NCBI GenBank assembly: GCA_007695015.1
Contig: REEN01000057.1
Span: 1-64,000 of the forward strand
DNA from: Marinilabiliales bacterium
GTDB lineage: Bacteria; Bacteroidota; Bacteroidia; Bacteroidales; PUMT01
DNA length: 64,000 nucleotides
Direction: 5' to 3'
Under the pieces are notes generated by a model. The model made no database searches. It was not told where the DNA came from and worked only from the letters and a program-made list of their open reading frames with translations. Position 1 is the first letter of the stretch. Each line of letters starts with the position of its first letter. This document shows, in pieces, positions 55,201 to 63,300 of the stretch. Made by a program: the position numbers and the translations under genes.

Positions 55201-55294
55201 GGAGCAGGCGGCATCGGCCCTGCCTCCTCACCTGAGGCCCTCTAATGAAATTATCAGGCAGATCGGCAGGGAACTGGAGCAGGCCTCAAGGTAG
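52265..55294 (+). CDS. Alpha-L-rhamnosidase (GH78)
   Basis: 1009 residues, secreted or periplasmic, with a signal peptide (ILILIISMAMPSAAIIRAQ). Beta-sandwich domains fill the first ~400 residues (LKTNYYTNPVGIDTPVPAFSW, RYYWRVRVWDNHG, YVTAHGVYEMHINGRRVG). The (alpha/alpha)6 catalytic barrel includes VPTDCPQRDERMGWTGD, whose Glu is the general acid of GH78. NSFNHYAYGAIGEWLF is the C-terminal GH78 hallmark. It releases terminal alpha-L-rhamnose from glycans. No SusC/D pair is next to it and no rhamnose catabolic gene is in the window. Starts at 52265 and 52277 are both possible; 52235 gives no better signal peptide. Confidence 0.92.
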   Translation: MQTAMNNRAMILILIISMAMPSAAIIRAQDLAPLSAGNLKTNYYTNPVGIDTPVPAFSWIISGDLQNTLQTAFRIQSALSPEKLEEGDLVWDSHRVEAGTSVHNRWKGPGLEPATRYYWRVRVWDNHGRVSPWSETAFFETALLSPQNWQSSWIEPDIEEDFSVSQPAPMLRSEFDAGSGIVSARAYVTAHGVYEMHINGRRVGNELFSPGWTSYHNRLQYQTYDITGHLQQGSNAVGVYLGDGWFRGFIGWGDQRNYYGETLALLARIEITYADGSTQVYGTGEEWRSSTGPILWSDIYNGEYYDARLEKEGWTMPGYDDGDWHGVRIAGHGKEKLIAQQGPPVLKIQELKPINIFTTPEGDLVADMGQNMIGWIKLRVDGPAGTRVTLRHAEVLDREGNFYTENLRSADQTNTYVLKGGGEEIWEPRFTFQGFRYVAIEGYPGRLTPEALTGVVIHSDMEPTGHFQSSHTLVNQLQHNIVWGQKGNFLEVPTDCPQRDERMGWTGDIQVFAPTSNINMNTAGFLTKWLGDLAADQNEQGSVPHVVPNVLGDGAYGSAGWGDAALIVPWSLYNYFGDTGILEKQYESMKAWVEFMRRRAATNDRPYLWDVDFSFGDWLSYSTHSNAHYPGAYTDFHMIATMFFARSADLLRRSAMVLGKDDDAEEYGALFEKIREAFLHEYVTAGGRVMSDTQTSYLLALAHNLLPADKIPVAVNRLVDDVRGRGHLTTGFLGTPHLNPVLSSYGHHDVAYNLLLRESYPSWLYPVTMDATTIWERWDGIQPDGSFQSEGMNSFNHYAYGAIGEWLFETVAGISPDPGSGYRTSQISPIPGGGMDHARAMIVTMYGKLESAWELDGNRFSIDVEVPPNTSATLTLPAARLEDVGGSAAGESNPGILGMSQSGNDVIVRLGSGRYTFSYESDELAQLAGSREPEMQPIVRTGNKIGELLAVKYSREILYRNLPELTGSPWLSQVMGFTLEQAASALPPHLRPSNEIIRQIGRELEQASR

Positions 55295-55405
55295 AGGTTG
55301 CCGGGTGCCCCCCGATTGCAGGCATCGGCTTTCAAACGGGGCTGACCGCGGCGAAAGGTGGCCGGAGTTGCCCGCATCAGGCCCCACCCGGGGGCTCCCT
55401 TCCTG

Positions 55406-56098
55406 TTATTTCTTTTTCTGCCCGTAGTAGGCGCCGCTGCCATGCTTGCGCAGGTAATGGATGTCGAGCAGGTGACCGGCCACGGAGTACCGGTTTCCAA
55501 GAACCTCGGTGCGGAAGGCCATTTTGGCCACCTCTTCCAGCACAAGCGCACTTTCAAGCGCCTGCCCGGCATCCCTGCCCCAGGTAAAGGGTGCATGCGC
55601 ATGCACCAGTACCCCCGGCATCTCAAGGGGATCTAGGTCCTTAAACCTTTCGACAATGACCCGTCCCGTGTTCAGCTCATAATCAGACGCTGTCTCTTTT
55701 TCAGAAAGGGGGCGTGTGCACGGCACCTCGCCATAGAAGTAGTCGGCGTGCGTGGTCCCGTAAACAGGTATTCCCCGTCCTGCCTGTGCCCAGCTTGTGG
55801 CCCACTCAGCATGGGTATGTACCACCCCTCCGATACCCTCAAATTTTCTGTAAAGCTCAAGGTGAGTAAGGGTATCGGAAGATGGTTTCCACTTCCCTTC
55901 AACTGTTCTGCCCTCCATATCAACAACCACCATATCGTCGGGCCCCATTTCATCATACGGGACTCCGCTGGGCTTTATGACCACAAGCTGCCCTGCACGG
56001 TCAATACCGCTGGCGTTGCCCCAGGTCATAATTGCAAGTCCCCTGTCCCTTAAGGCTAAGTTGACTGCCAGAACCTCTTTTTTCAGCTCTTCAAGCAT
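55406..56098 (-). CDS. araD: L-ribulose-5-phosphate 4-epimerase
   Basis: Converts L-ribulose 5-phosphate into D-xylulose 5-phosphate, the last specific step of arabinose breakdown. The 230 residues fit AraD. TWGNASGID and KPSGVPYD form the phosphate and metal site. Zinc ligands are the two His in VVHTHAEWATSWAQAG and the His in HAHAPFTWG. TTHADYFYGEVPCTR and YYGQK complete the match. It is the last gene of the symporter-araR-araA-araD unit, 12 bases after the araA stop. Confidence 0.95.
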   Translation of the reverse strand: MLEELKKEVLAVNLALRDRGLAIMTWGNASGIDRAGQLVVIKPSGVPYDEMGPDDMVVVDMEGRTVEGKWKPSSDTLTHLELYRKFEGIGGVVHTHAEWATSWAQAGRGIPVYGTTHADYFYGEVPCTRPLSEKETASDYELNTGRVIVERFKDLDPLEMPGVLVHAHAPFTWGRDAGQALESALVLEEVAKMAFRTEVLGNRYSVAGHLLDIHYLRKHGSGAYYGQKKK

Positions 56099-56110
56099 AT
56101 CAGTAAAGTT

Positions 56111-57628
56111 TCACTTCATTTTATAGTACAGCTCGTTCCACCTCAGCTCGTTTTTAAGCTCCCTTATGCTGGTATCCGCATCTATAAGCAGGTATTCAAT
56201 GCCGCACATCGAGGCAAAATGTTCCATATGCACAGGCCTGAGCGCCAGGCTGAACCCGGTGTGATGCGCACCACCGGCCAGGATCCAGGCGGTTGCCGCC
56301 ACCCTCAGGTCGGGGTCAGGCACCCATAGCGCCCTGGCAACCGGCAGTTCGGGCAGGTCGGGAGATTCGACGCTGGTAACGGTGTTCAGCACCAGCCTGA
56401 AACGGTCGCCCATGTCAAGGAGAGTGGCATTAAGCGCCTTGCCCGTTGTCACGGGGAAAACCAGCCTGGGCGGGTCATCCTTGCCTCCAATGGAGAGGGG
56501 GTGCAGCTCAAGGGAAGGCTTAGCCGACGCTATCGACGGACACACCTCCAGCATATGTGCACCCAGCACCTTCATGCCCGAGGGGTCGAGATGGTAGGTA
56601 TAGTCCTCCATAAACGAGGTCCCTCCTCCCATTCCCCTGCTCATGATCTTCATGCACCTTACCAGTGCCGCCGTTTTCCAGTCGCCCTCCGCTCCGAAAC
56701 CGTAACCTTTCTCCATCAGTCTCTGTACCGCCAGTCCAGGCAATTGACTCAGTCCGTGAAGATCCTCGAAAGTGGTAGTAAAGGCCCCGAAACCACCATC
56801 CTCCAGGAATCCCTGGAGTCCCCGTTCGATCCGTGCAGATTCCTCCAGGCGCCGTACTGCAGCCTGATCGTTCGTTATCTTCCCCGAAAGGGAATAGGTG
56901 TCCTTATATTCGGCAACAAGTGCTTTCACATCGCTATCGGACACAGCCCCGGCAGCTGCGGCAAGTTCGCCGACGCCGTAACCCCTGGTTGACCATCCCA
57001 TCTGCATCCTGGCCGCTACCTTGTCGCCCTCGGTAACCGCCACGTCGCGCATATTGTCGCCAAAACGCGCTATTTTGAGTGAGAGGGACTCGTCTCGGCC
57101 CAGCGCTGCCCTGGTCCACTGGCCAATATCATCCATTACATCAGGGTCCTGCCAGTGGCCCGTCACCACGTGACGGTCAATACGCATACGGCTGCATATA
57201 AACCCGAACTCCCTGTCGCCGTGAGCGGACTGGTTCAGGTTCATGAAGTCCATATCGATGTTTTTCCACGGGATGTCGCGGTTGTGCTGGGTGTGCAGGT
57301 GCAGCATGGGTTTCGTCAGCTCCCGCAGGCCCGCGATCCACATCTGTGCAGGCGAGAAGGTGTGCATCCAGCATATCACTCCAATACATGCAGGATCGCT
57401 GTTAGCCTCACGGCAGGCCGCCAGTATATCCTCGGAGGTTGTCAGAACGGGCTTTGGCAACACCTGTGCCAGGGGTTGCGTTTCCCCGGGGGTAAGCTGC
57501 CCGATGCCCTTCCCCACGGCCGAAGCGATCTCCATTGAATTCGTGTCAACCTTTTTAAGGGTCTCATCTCCGTACAGGTGCTGGCTCCCGGTAAGGAACC
57601 ACAAAGTTCTTGCTTCTTTTTTATGCAT
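56111..57628 (-). CDS. araA: L-arabinose isomerase
   Basis: Isomerises L-arabinose to L-ribulose with a divalent metal. 505 residues, as in E. coli AraA (500). The N-terminus LWFLTGSQHLYGDETL, the middle CIGVICWMHTFSPAQMWIAGL, and the metal site EGDWKTAALVRCMKIM plus LGAHMLEVCPSIA are all AraA signatures. AGGAHHTGFSLALRP is in the last domain. It lies between araR and araD on one strand. The spacing to the araR stop is 64 bases. Confidence 0.97.
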   Translation of the reverse strand: MHKKEARTLWFLTGSQHLYGDETLKKVDTNSMEIASAVGKGIGQLTPGETQPLAQVLPKPVLTTSEDILAACREANSDPACIGVICWMHTFSPAQMWIAGLRELTKPMLHLHTQHNRDIPWKNIDMDFMNLNQSAHGDREFGFICSRMRIDRHVVTGHWQDPDVMDDIGQWTRAALGRDESLSLKIARFGDNMRDVAVTEGDKVAARMQMGWSTRGYGVGELAAAAGAVSDSDVKALVAEYKDTYSLSGKITNDQAAVRRLEESARIERGLQGFLEDGGFGAFTTTFEDLHGLSQLPGLAVQRLMEKGYGFGAEGDWKTAALVRCMKIMSRGMGGGTSFMEDYTYHLDPSGMKVLGAHMLEVCPSIASAKPSLELHPLSIGGKDDPPRLVFPVTTGKALNATLLDMGDRFRLVLNTVTSVESPDLPELPVARALWVPDPDLRVAATAWILAGGAHHTGFSLALRPVHMEHFASMCGIEYLLIDADTSIRELKNELRWNELYYKMK

Positions 57629-57692
57629 AACAACTATTTTTTATTCCGGCCGGAGCCGGGGTTCATAATCTACCTCCAGGAATTAGCCAGAC

Positions 57693-58388
57693 CTACATTT
57701 CAAAATGGTCGCCGCTCCCTATGAGCCTGTCATATTTTTCGCTGTCAAACCTGTAGAGCCATGCCCCCCTTTTGGAGCTGACCCTGTCCTTCTCATCCAG
57801 CCGGGTCAGCACATCCATTGAAAGGATCCTTTTGCGGAAATTGCGTTTATCCAGTTTCCGCTGGTGTATAGCCTCATACAGCTTCTGAAGCTGTGTCAGG
57901 GTGAACTTTTCAGGAAGCAATTCAAAACCCACCGGCTGGATTAGTGATTTGCGCCTTAATCTTTTTATCGCCTTATCAACCATTTCGGCGTGGTCGAATA
58001 CGAGCTCCGGCAATGAGTCGAAGGAGAACCACCTTGCCGGATTGCCGTCACCGGCACTTTCATCCAGCCTCTCCGTCCGGATAAGGGCGTAATAGGCCAC
58101 CGAGATGACCCGGCCTCCCGGGTCGCGGTCCGGCTCCCCGTATGTATAGAGCTGTTCCAGGTAAACATCATCCAGCCCGGTAAGCCTGTTCAGTATCCTG
58201 GCTGCCGCATCGTCAAGGTTTTCATCGCTCCCTACAAATCCGCCCATCAGCGACCAGCAGTTCCTGCAGGGCTCAAACATCCTTTTAACAAGCAGAAGCT
58301 GCAGCCTGTCGTCATCAAATCCGAAAACGATGCAGTCCACCGCAACATTGAACCTTCCGCTTTCAGGATATTTGTTTTCGCCAAACAC
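57693..58388 (-). CDS. araR: AraR, Nudix-family transcriptional regulator of arabinose genes
   Basis: 231 residues. A Nudix-like N-terminal domain (about 10-145: VAVDCIVFGFDDDRLQLLLVKR, SLMGGFVGSDENLDDAAARIL) lacks a clean Nudix box, as REXXEE is replaced by ENLDDAAARIL, so hydrolase activity is unlikely. A winged-helix C-terminal domain follows (EKFTLTQLQKLYEAI, NFRKRILSM). This matches the AraR regulator described in Bacteroides thetaiotaomicron (BT0354), which responds to L-arabinose. The start is GTG 58388 with AGGAAAAA upstream, 6 bases after the symporter stop. Its likely operator is the inverted repeat at 60071-60085. Confidence 0.9.
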   Translation of the reverse strand: MFGENKYPESGRFNVAVDCIVFGFDDDRLQLLLVKRMFEPCRNCWSLMGGFVGSDENLDDAAARILNRLTGLDDVYLEQLYTYGEPDRDPGGRVISVAYYALIRTERLDESAGDGNPARWFSFDSLPELVFDHAEMVDKAIKRLRRKSLIQPVGFELLPEKFTLTQLQKLYEAIHQRKLDKRNFRKRILSMDVLTRLDEKDRVSSKRGAWLYRFDSEKYDRLIGSGDHFEM

Positions 58389-58394
58389 TTTTTC

Positions 58395-60044
58395 CTACCA
58401 GAAGTATATATAGAAAAGGCCAATAACACCCAGGATGATGACGGAATGTACAACGTCCCACCTGTTCCAGCTCGCCCTGGTTTCCAGCTTCTGCTCCTCG
58501 TTGGCCGATCCGTATGTAAGTCCCACTGTCTTCGACCTGTCTGCCGGCTTTGTGAAGAACGAGACCACCACTATGACCAATATGCACAGGAAAAACAGGT
58601 AAATGGAATAGTGCAGCCAGTTATGTTGCAGGATGACCTGGTAGAACAATCCCTGCGGATCGAGATACGGCTCCATGATATTTGCCGCAAGCCTTGTCAT
58701 ACCCAGTATAAAGCCTGTCATCAGTCCCGCAAACCCGGCCGCCGGCGTGGCCCTTTTCCAGAACACCCCCAGAAGGAATACAGATGCGATACCTGGTGAT
58801 AAGAGCGACTGCACATCCTGCAGGTACTGGTACAGAACCTGCCCGATCCCCCGCATTACCGGGATCCATAATATCCCAAGGACCACGATCACCGTGGTCG
58901 CCCACCGGCCCACATAAACAAGGTGTTTTTCAGATGATTCCGGTTTGAACCTCTTATAGAAATCCACCGTGAAGAGTATTGCCGACGAGTTGAACAGCGA
59001 GGCCAGCGAGCTCATTAGCGCTGCAATCAGTCCGCCCACAACCACTCCTTTAAGTCCGGCAGGCAGAAGGTTGCTGACAAGCGCCGAGAACGCGGCATCT
59101 GAAGAACTGAGCTCCATCATGCCTTTCTGATGCAGGGCGTAGGCTATCATACCGGGTATCAGGAATATGAAGACGGGAAGAAGCTTCAGGTATGCCCCGA
59201 AGATAGTGCCTCTCCTGGCCTGTTTCTGATCGCGTCCCGAGAGCACGCGCTGCACGATATACTGGTCGGTGCACCAGTACCAGAAGCCGATGATAGCAGA
59301 TCCCAGGAGAACACCGGTCCACGGGAACTCCGAATCCCTGTGCGATCGCATCAGGCTTGTCATCGAATCCCCATGCACTGTCACATTGGCACTGCAGATC
59401 TCTATCAGCTCGTTCCATCCTCCAAGCTCCCTGAGTCCCACGATAAGGATCACTACAGACCCCAGCAGCAGCACCGGCATCTGGAGTATCGATGTATAGA
59501 GCACCGACTTCATGCCGCCTATAACGGTGTAGATACCAGTTACAACAACGAGCCCGATCGCCCCGATCCAGAAAAAGTCTATCCCCATCCACTCGTCAAT
59601 GCCAAACACCTCCTTGAAAACAATACCGCCTGCATAGACCGTAACGGCAACCTTGGTAAGAACGTAGCTGACCAGCGAGATTATCGACAGGAAATTACGG
59701 GATGCTGAATTGTAACGTCTTTCCAGGAATTCGGGCATGGTGAACACCCTGCTACGCGCATAGAATGGAACAAACACCCAGCCCAGTACAAGGATCATCC
59801 ATCCGTGCATCTCCCAGTGCGCCATGGCCATACCTGTTTCAGCGCCGGCCCCGGCAAGTCCCACCAGGTGTTCAGAACCGATATTGGATGCAAATATTGA
59901 TGCTCCAATGGCAAGCCATCCGGCGTTCCTGCCGGCAAGGAAATAGTCGGTCGAGGTCTCCTCCTTTTGTCGGATAACCCACCATACAACCCAGAAAAGC
60001 AGAACAAAGAATGCTCCCAGTACAATCCAGTCAATTGTAGTCAT
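58395..60044 (-). CDS. Sodium/sugar symporter (SSS family), probably for L-arabinose
   Basis: 549-residue inner-membrane protein with about 14 hydrophobic helices. SSS landmarks are TDYFLAGRNAGWLAIGASIFASNIGSEHLVGLAGAGAETG in the first helices (shown here only in part by name), GLIAALMSSLASLFNSSA, and VGGLIAAL before it. The Asn-Ile-Gly-Ser-Glu stretch and the Ser pair of SSLASLFNSS correspond to the Na2 site of SglT-like symporters. Family members carry galactose, glucose, xylose or inositol. The operon with araR, araA and araD points to L-arabinose. ATG 60044 is preferred, since the frame upstream to 60149 contains the promoter. Confidence 0.9.
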   Translation of the reverse strand: MTTIDWIVLGAFFVLLFWVVWWVIRQKEETSTDYFLAGRNAGWLAIGASIFASNIGSEHLVGLAGAGAETGMAMAHWEMHGWMILVLGWVFVPFYARSRVFTMPEFLERRYNSASRNFLSIISLVSYVLTKVAVTVYAGGIVFKEVFGIDEWMGIDFFWIGAIGLVVVTGIYTVIGGMKSVLYTSILQMPVLLLGSVVILIVGLRELGGWNELIEICSANVTVHGDSMTSLMRSHRDSEFPWTGVLLGSAIIGFWYWCTDQYIVQRVLSGRDQKQARRGTIFGAYLKLLPVFIFLIPGMIAYALHQKGMMELSSSDAAFSALVSNLLPAGLKGVVVGGLIAALMSSLASLFNSSAILFTVDFYKRFKPESSEKHLVYVGRWATTVIVVLGILWIPVMRGIGQVLYQYLQDVQSLLSPGIASVFLLGVFWKRATPAAGFAGLMTGFILGMTRLAANIMEPYLDPQGLFYQVILQHNWLHYSIYLFFLCILVIVVVSFFTKPADRSKTVGLTYGSANEEQKLETRASWNRWDVVHSVIILGVIGLFYIYFW

Positions 60045-60070
60045 CTGTTTGAGTTTAAGGATTATTATTA

Positions 60071-60085
60071 GTGTACCTGGTACAC
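60071..60085. promoter_or_regulatory. Inverted-repeat operator, probable AraR site
   Basis: GTGTACCTGGTACAC is a perfect 7-1-7 inverted repeat. It is about 14 bases downstream of the -7 box of the symporter promoter and 26 bases before its ATG, a position that suits a repressor. The first unit under it codes for the symporter and AraR, so autoregulation is suggested. The same sequence is not visible elsewhere in the window, including upstream of araB. Confidence 0.75.
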
Positions 60086-60098
60086 CTTTTGATAAACC

Positions 60099-60129
60099 CA
60101 AAACTAAGGCTTTAATCCAAAAAATCAAA
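60099..60129 (-). promoter_or_regulatory. Promoter of the symporter-araR-araA-araD unit
   Basis: Minus-strand TTTG (60126-60129), a 19-base spacer, then TAGTTTTG (60099-60106): the full Bacteroidota promoter consensus. The predicted start lies just before the inverted repeat. This is the best promoter match in the window. Confidence 0.85.
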
Positions 60130-60318
60130 TAGTCCCGCGAAAAAAACAATAAATTGATCTGGTTCCCGGGCTATCAGCCCTTTACATTGTATGCGACTGA
60201 GAATGCCTGTCCACTTTCAGCAGTGGCCGGCGGCAGGCCCGGGCAGATCCAGACAGTTCCCGGCAGCCCCGGACAACACAGGGCGGCTCCGGTCGGCCCC
60301 GGCAGCCCGGAGCCGCGC

Positions 60319-63300
60319 CTAGATCCACTTCACTATTGCCAGATCCTGCCTGTGCGGAATATCGGGGTGCTTCGGAAAGATTCTGATACCGTAATGGAAT
60401 GCCCCGGCCCGCGTAGGGTAGATCTGGAGACTGTACCGTGCCAGTCCCCCTTCTATATTCTCAAGCCGTAGCTCCTGAACATCGGGTTTTGCCATAGTTC
60501 CGTTTTTCGGGTTCTTTTCGGCAACGACCAGTTCAACACCTACCGACGATACATTCAGGTCCTTCAGGTCCAGCACCACATATCCGGCATGTTCCTGTCC
60601 GAGCATCAGTGGCTTTCCTGAAGTATCGGGGTAGATAACCTCAACAACCTCGATGCGGTCCCATCCCATTATCATCCTCTGTTTCCAGGATGCAAGCTGT
60701 TTTGCCAGCTCGTAGCCATTGCTGCAAAGCCTTACCGATCGCTCATGCAGCTTGTTGTAGAACCTGCCGGCATAATCATTCAGCATACGCCTCATCGTGA
60801 ACAGAGGGGCAATTCCGCTTACCGAATTCTTGATGGTACTGACCCACTCCTGCGGGACATCCGATTTGTCTCTTTCGTAGAACATCGGAATTATCTCATC
60901 TTCCAGTATACTATATATGGTGTCGGCATCGAGCTCGTCCTGAAAATCCTGGTTGTCATATACCCTCTCTTCAGGAAGCGCCCAACCGGCACCCGGGCGG
61001 TAACCCTCCACCCACCATCCGTCAAGCACGCTGAAATTGAGCACCCCGTTCATCACAGCCTTCATCCCGCTGGTACCCGACGCCTCCAGGGGCCTGGTTG
61101 GTGTGTTAAGCCACACATCGACTCCCTGGACAAGCATCCTTGCCAGCTCAACATCATAATTCTGAAGGAATAGAATCCTCCCTGAAAATTCGGGCCGTTT
61201 CGATATGGTGATAATATGTTTCATGAGCTCCTGCCCGGCCTTGTCATTGGGATGTGCCTTGCCGGCAAAAAGGAACTGTACCGGCCGGTCAGGGTTGTTC
61301 ACTATGGAGGCAAGCCGGTCGACGTCCCTGAAGAGCAGCTGAGCTCTCTTGTATGTGGCGAAGCGCCGTGCAAAACCCACGGTGAGGTGTTGGGAAGAAA
61401 ACTTTTCCCTGACGTTCAGATAGTATCGGGGACTCTCCTGGCGGTTATGCCAGCTTGCCCGGGTACGCTCAATAATGTGGTCGGCCAGCCTCTTTCTGAG
61501 CAGCTGCCTGATCTCCCAAACCCTTGCGCTGTCAGCTTCCATAACAGGCTGCCAGGTTTCGGGCAGATGCTGCTGTTCCCGGTAACCTGCTCCCATCAGC
61601 TCTTCATAAAGGCCTTTCCATTCGGCTGCAGTCCACGTATCATGATGAACCCCATTGGTAACATAGCCAATGTGCAGTTCCTCCGGAAGGTATCCATTCC
61701 ACAGATCGTTGAAAATATTCCTGCTAACCGCACCGTGAAGGCGGCTTACACCGTTAACCTCCTGTGACAGGTTGGCTGCCAGGTAAGACATTGAGAATTT
61801 CTCACCGGGGTCATCGGGATGTATCTTGCCCAGGTTCATGAACTGGCTCCAGCTGATATTGAGCCTCCGGGGATAATGTGCGATATAGGTCCGCAGCAGG
61901 TTTTCATCAAATGCATCATGCCCTGCAGGAACCGGGGTGTGGGTAGTGAAGAGGGTTGAGGCCCTAACGACCTCAAGAGCCTGGTAGAATGACAGCTTAT
62001 GATCATTAACGAACCTGTTCAGCCTTTCAACACCTATGAATGCTGCATGTCCCTCGTTACAGTGGTAAATATCAGGCTTCTCGCCAATTGTCCTCAAAGC
62101 CCTGATACCTCCGATACCCAGGATCATCTCCTGCCTGAACCTGTTCTCCCAGTCTCCCCCATAAAGGTGATGAGTTATTGCCCTGTCCTGCTCCCTGTTA
62201 TCATCAAAGTCGGTATCAAGAAGGTACAACGGTACACGCCCCACATCGACCCTCCATATCCTCGCCTTTACTGTGCGCCCGGGGAAAGCGATGCTGACCA
62301 CGGCCCACCTGCCATCATCATGGCGCACCGGCCTGGCCGGGATCCGGGTAAAGTCTGTGGCATCATAATTTGCAACCTGATCGCCTCCGGCCGAGATCTG
62401 CTGCCTGAAATAACCATACCTGTAAAGCAGCCCCACGGCAACCATATCGGTTCCCGAATCACTTGCCTCCTTAAGGTAGTCGCCAGCCAGTACACCAAGT
62501 CCCCCGCTGTATATCGGGAGACTCCCATGAATTCCGTATTCCATGCTGAAATATGCTATACGGTATCCGTTGCCGGGCCTTTCCATATAGTTTCTGAAAT
62601 TCCCGTAGACCCTGTCCAGTTCAGCCAGAAATCCCTCATCCTTCTCAAGTAACATGAGCCTCTTGTAGCTCACCTTCTCAAGAAAATCGACCGGGTTCCC
62701 TCCTGTTTCGCCCCACAACCCCGGGTCGACCAGCCTGAATAGCTGACCGGCATCTTCATTCCAGCTCCACCAGAGGTTCCTTGACAGCTCATCAAGAGCC
62801 GAAAGACGCCCGGGCAGGTTCTTATGCACGAATATGGTTTTCCATCTGGGGTCATGCAGGCTGCTGAACTTATATACAGACGGAAGTATCTCAGGAGTCA
62901 CAACCGGTTCTATCTCTCTCACTCTTGGTGCGCAATTCTCATAAGCGGTATGCCAGGCCCTCAATAAGTATCCGATCTGCCTGCTCCAGTCCGTTACCTC
63001 CATCAGGGCCTCTGCATTCTCTTTCATGCCGGCTCCCTGTCTGCCTGCATCGGACAGGGAGATCACTGCACCGGCAATTTCTGAGGCCACCCGGTCATAA
63101 TTGTCATCGTCCCTCTCAATGATATGCAGGGCCTGGATATCGCCTTTGTACTGACTTTTTATCCACTGTGCATAACCGCAAAGGCTGGTGGTTATTACAG
63201 GCACCCCAAAAGCTATACTTTCCATTGGCGAATACCCCCATGGTTCATAATATGAGGGGAAGACGGCCATGTCAAAGCCGGGAAGCAGATCGTTGTATGG

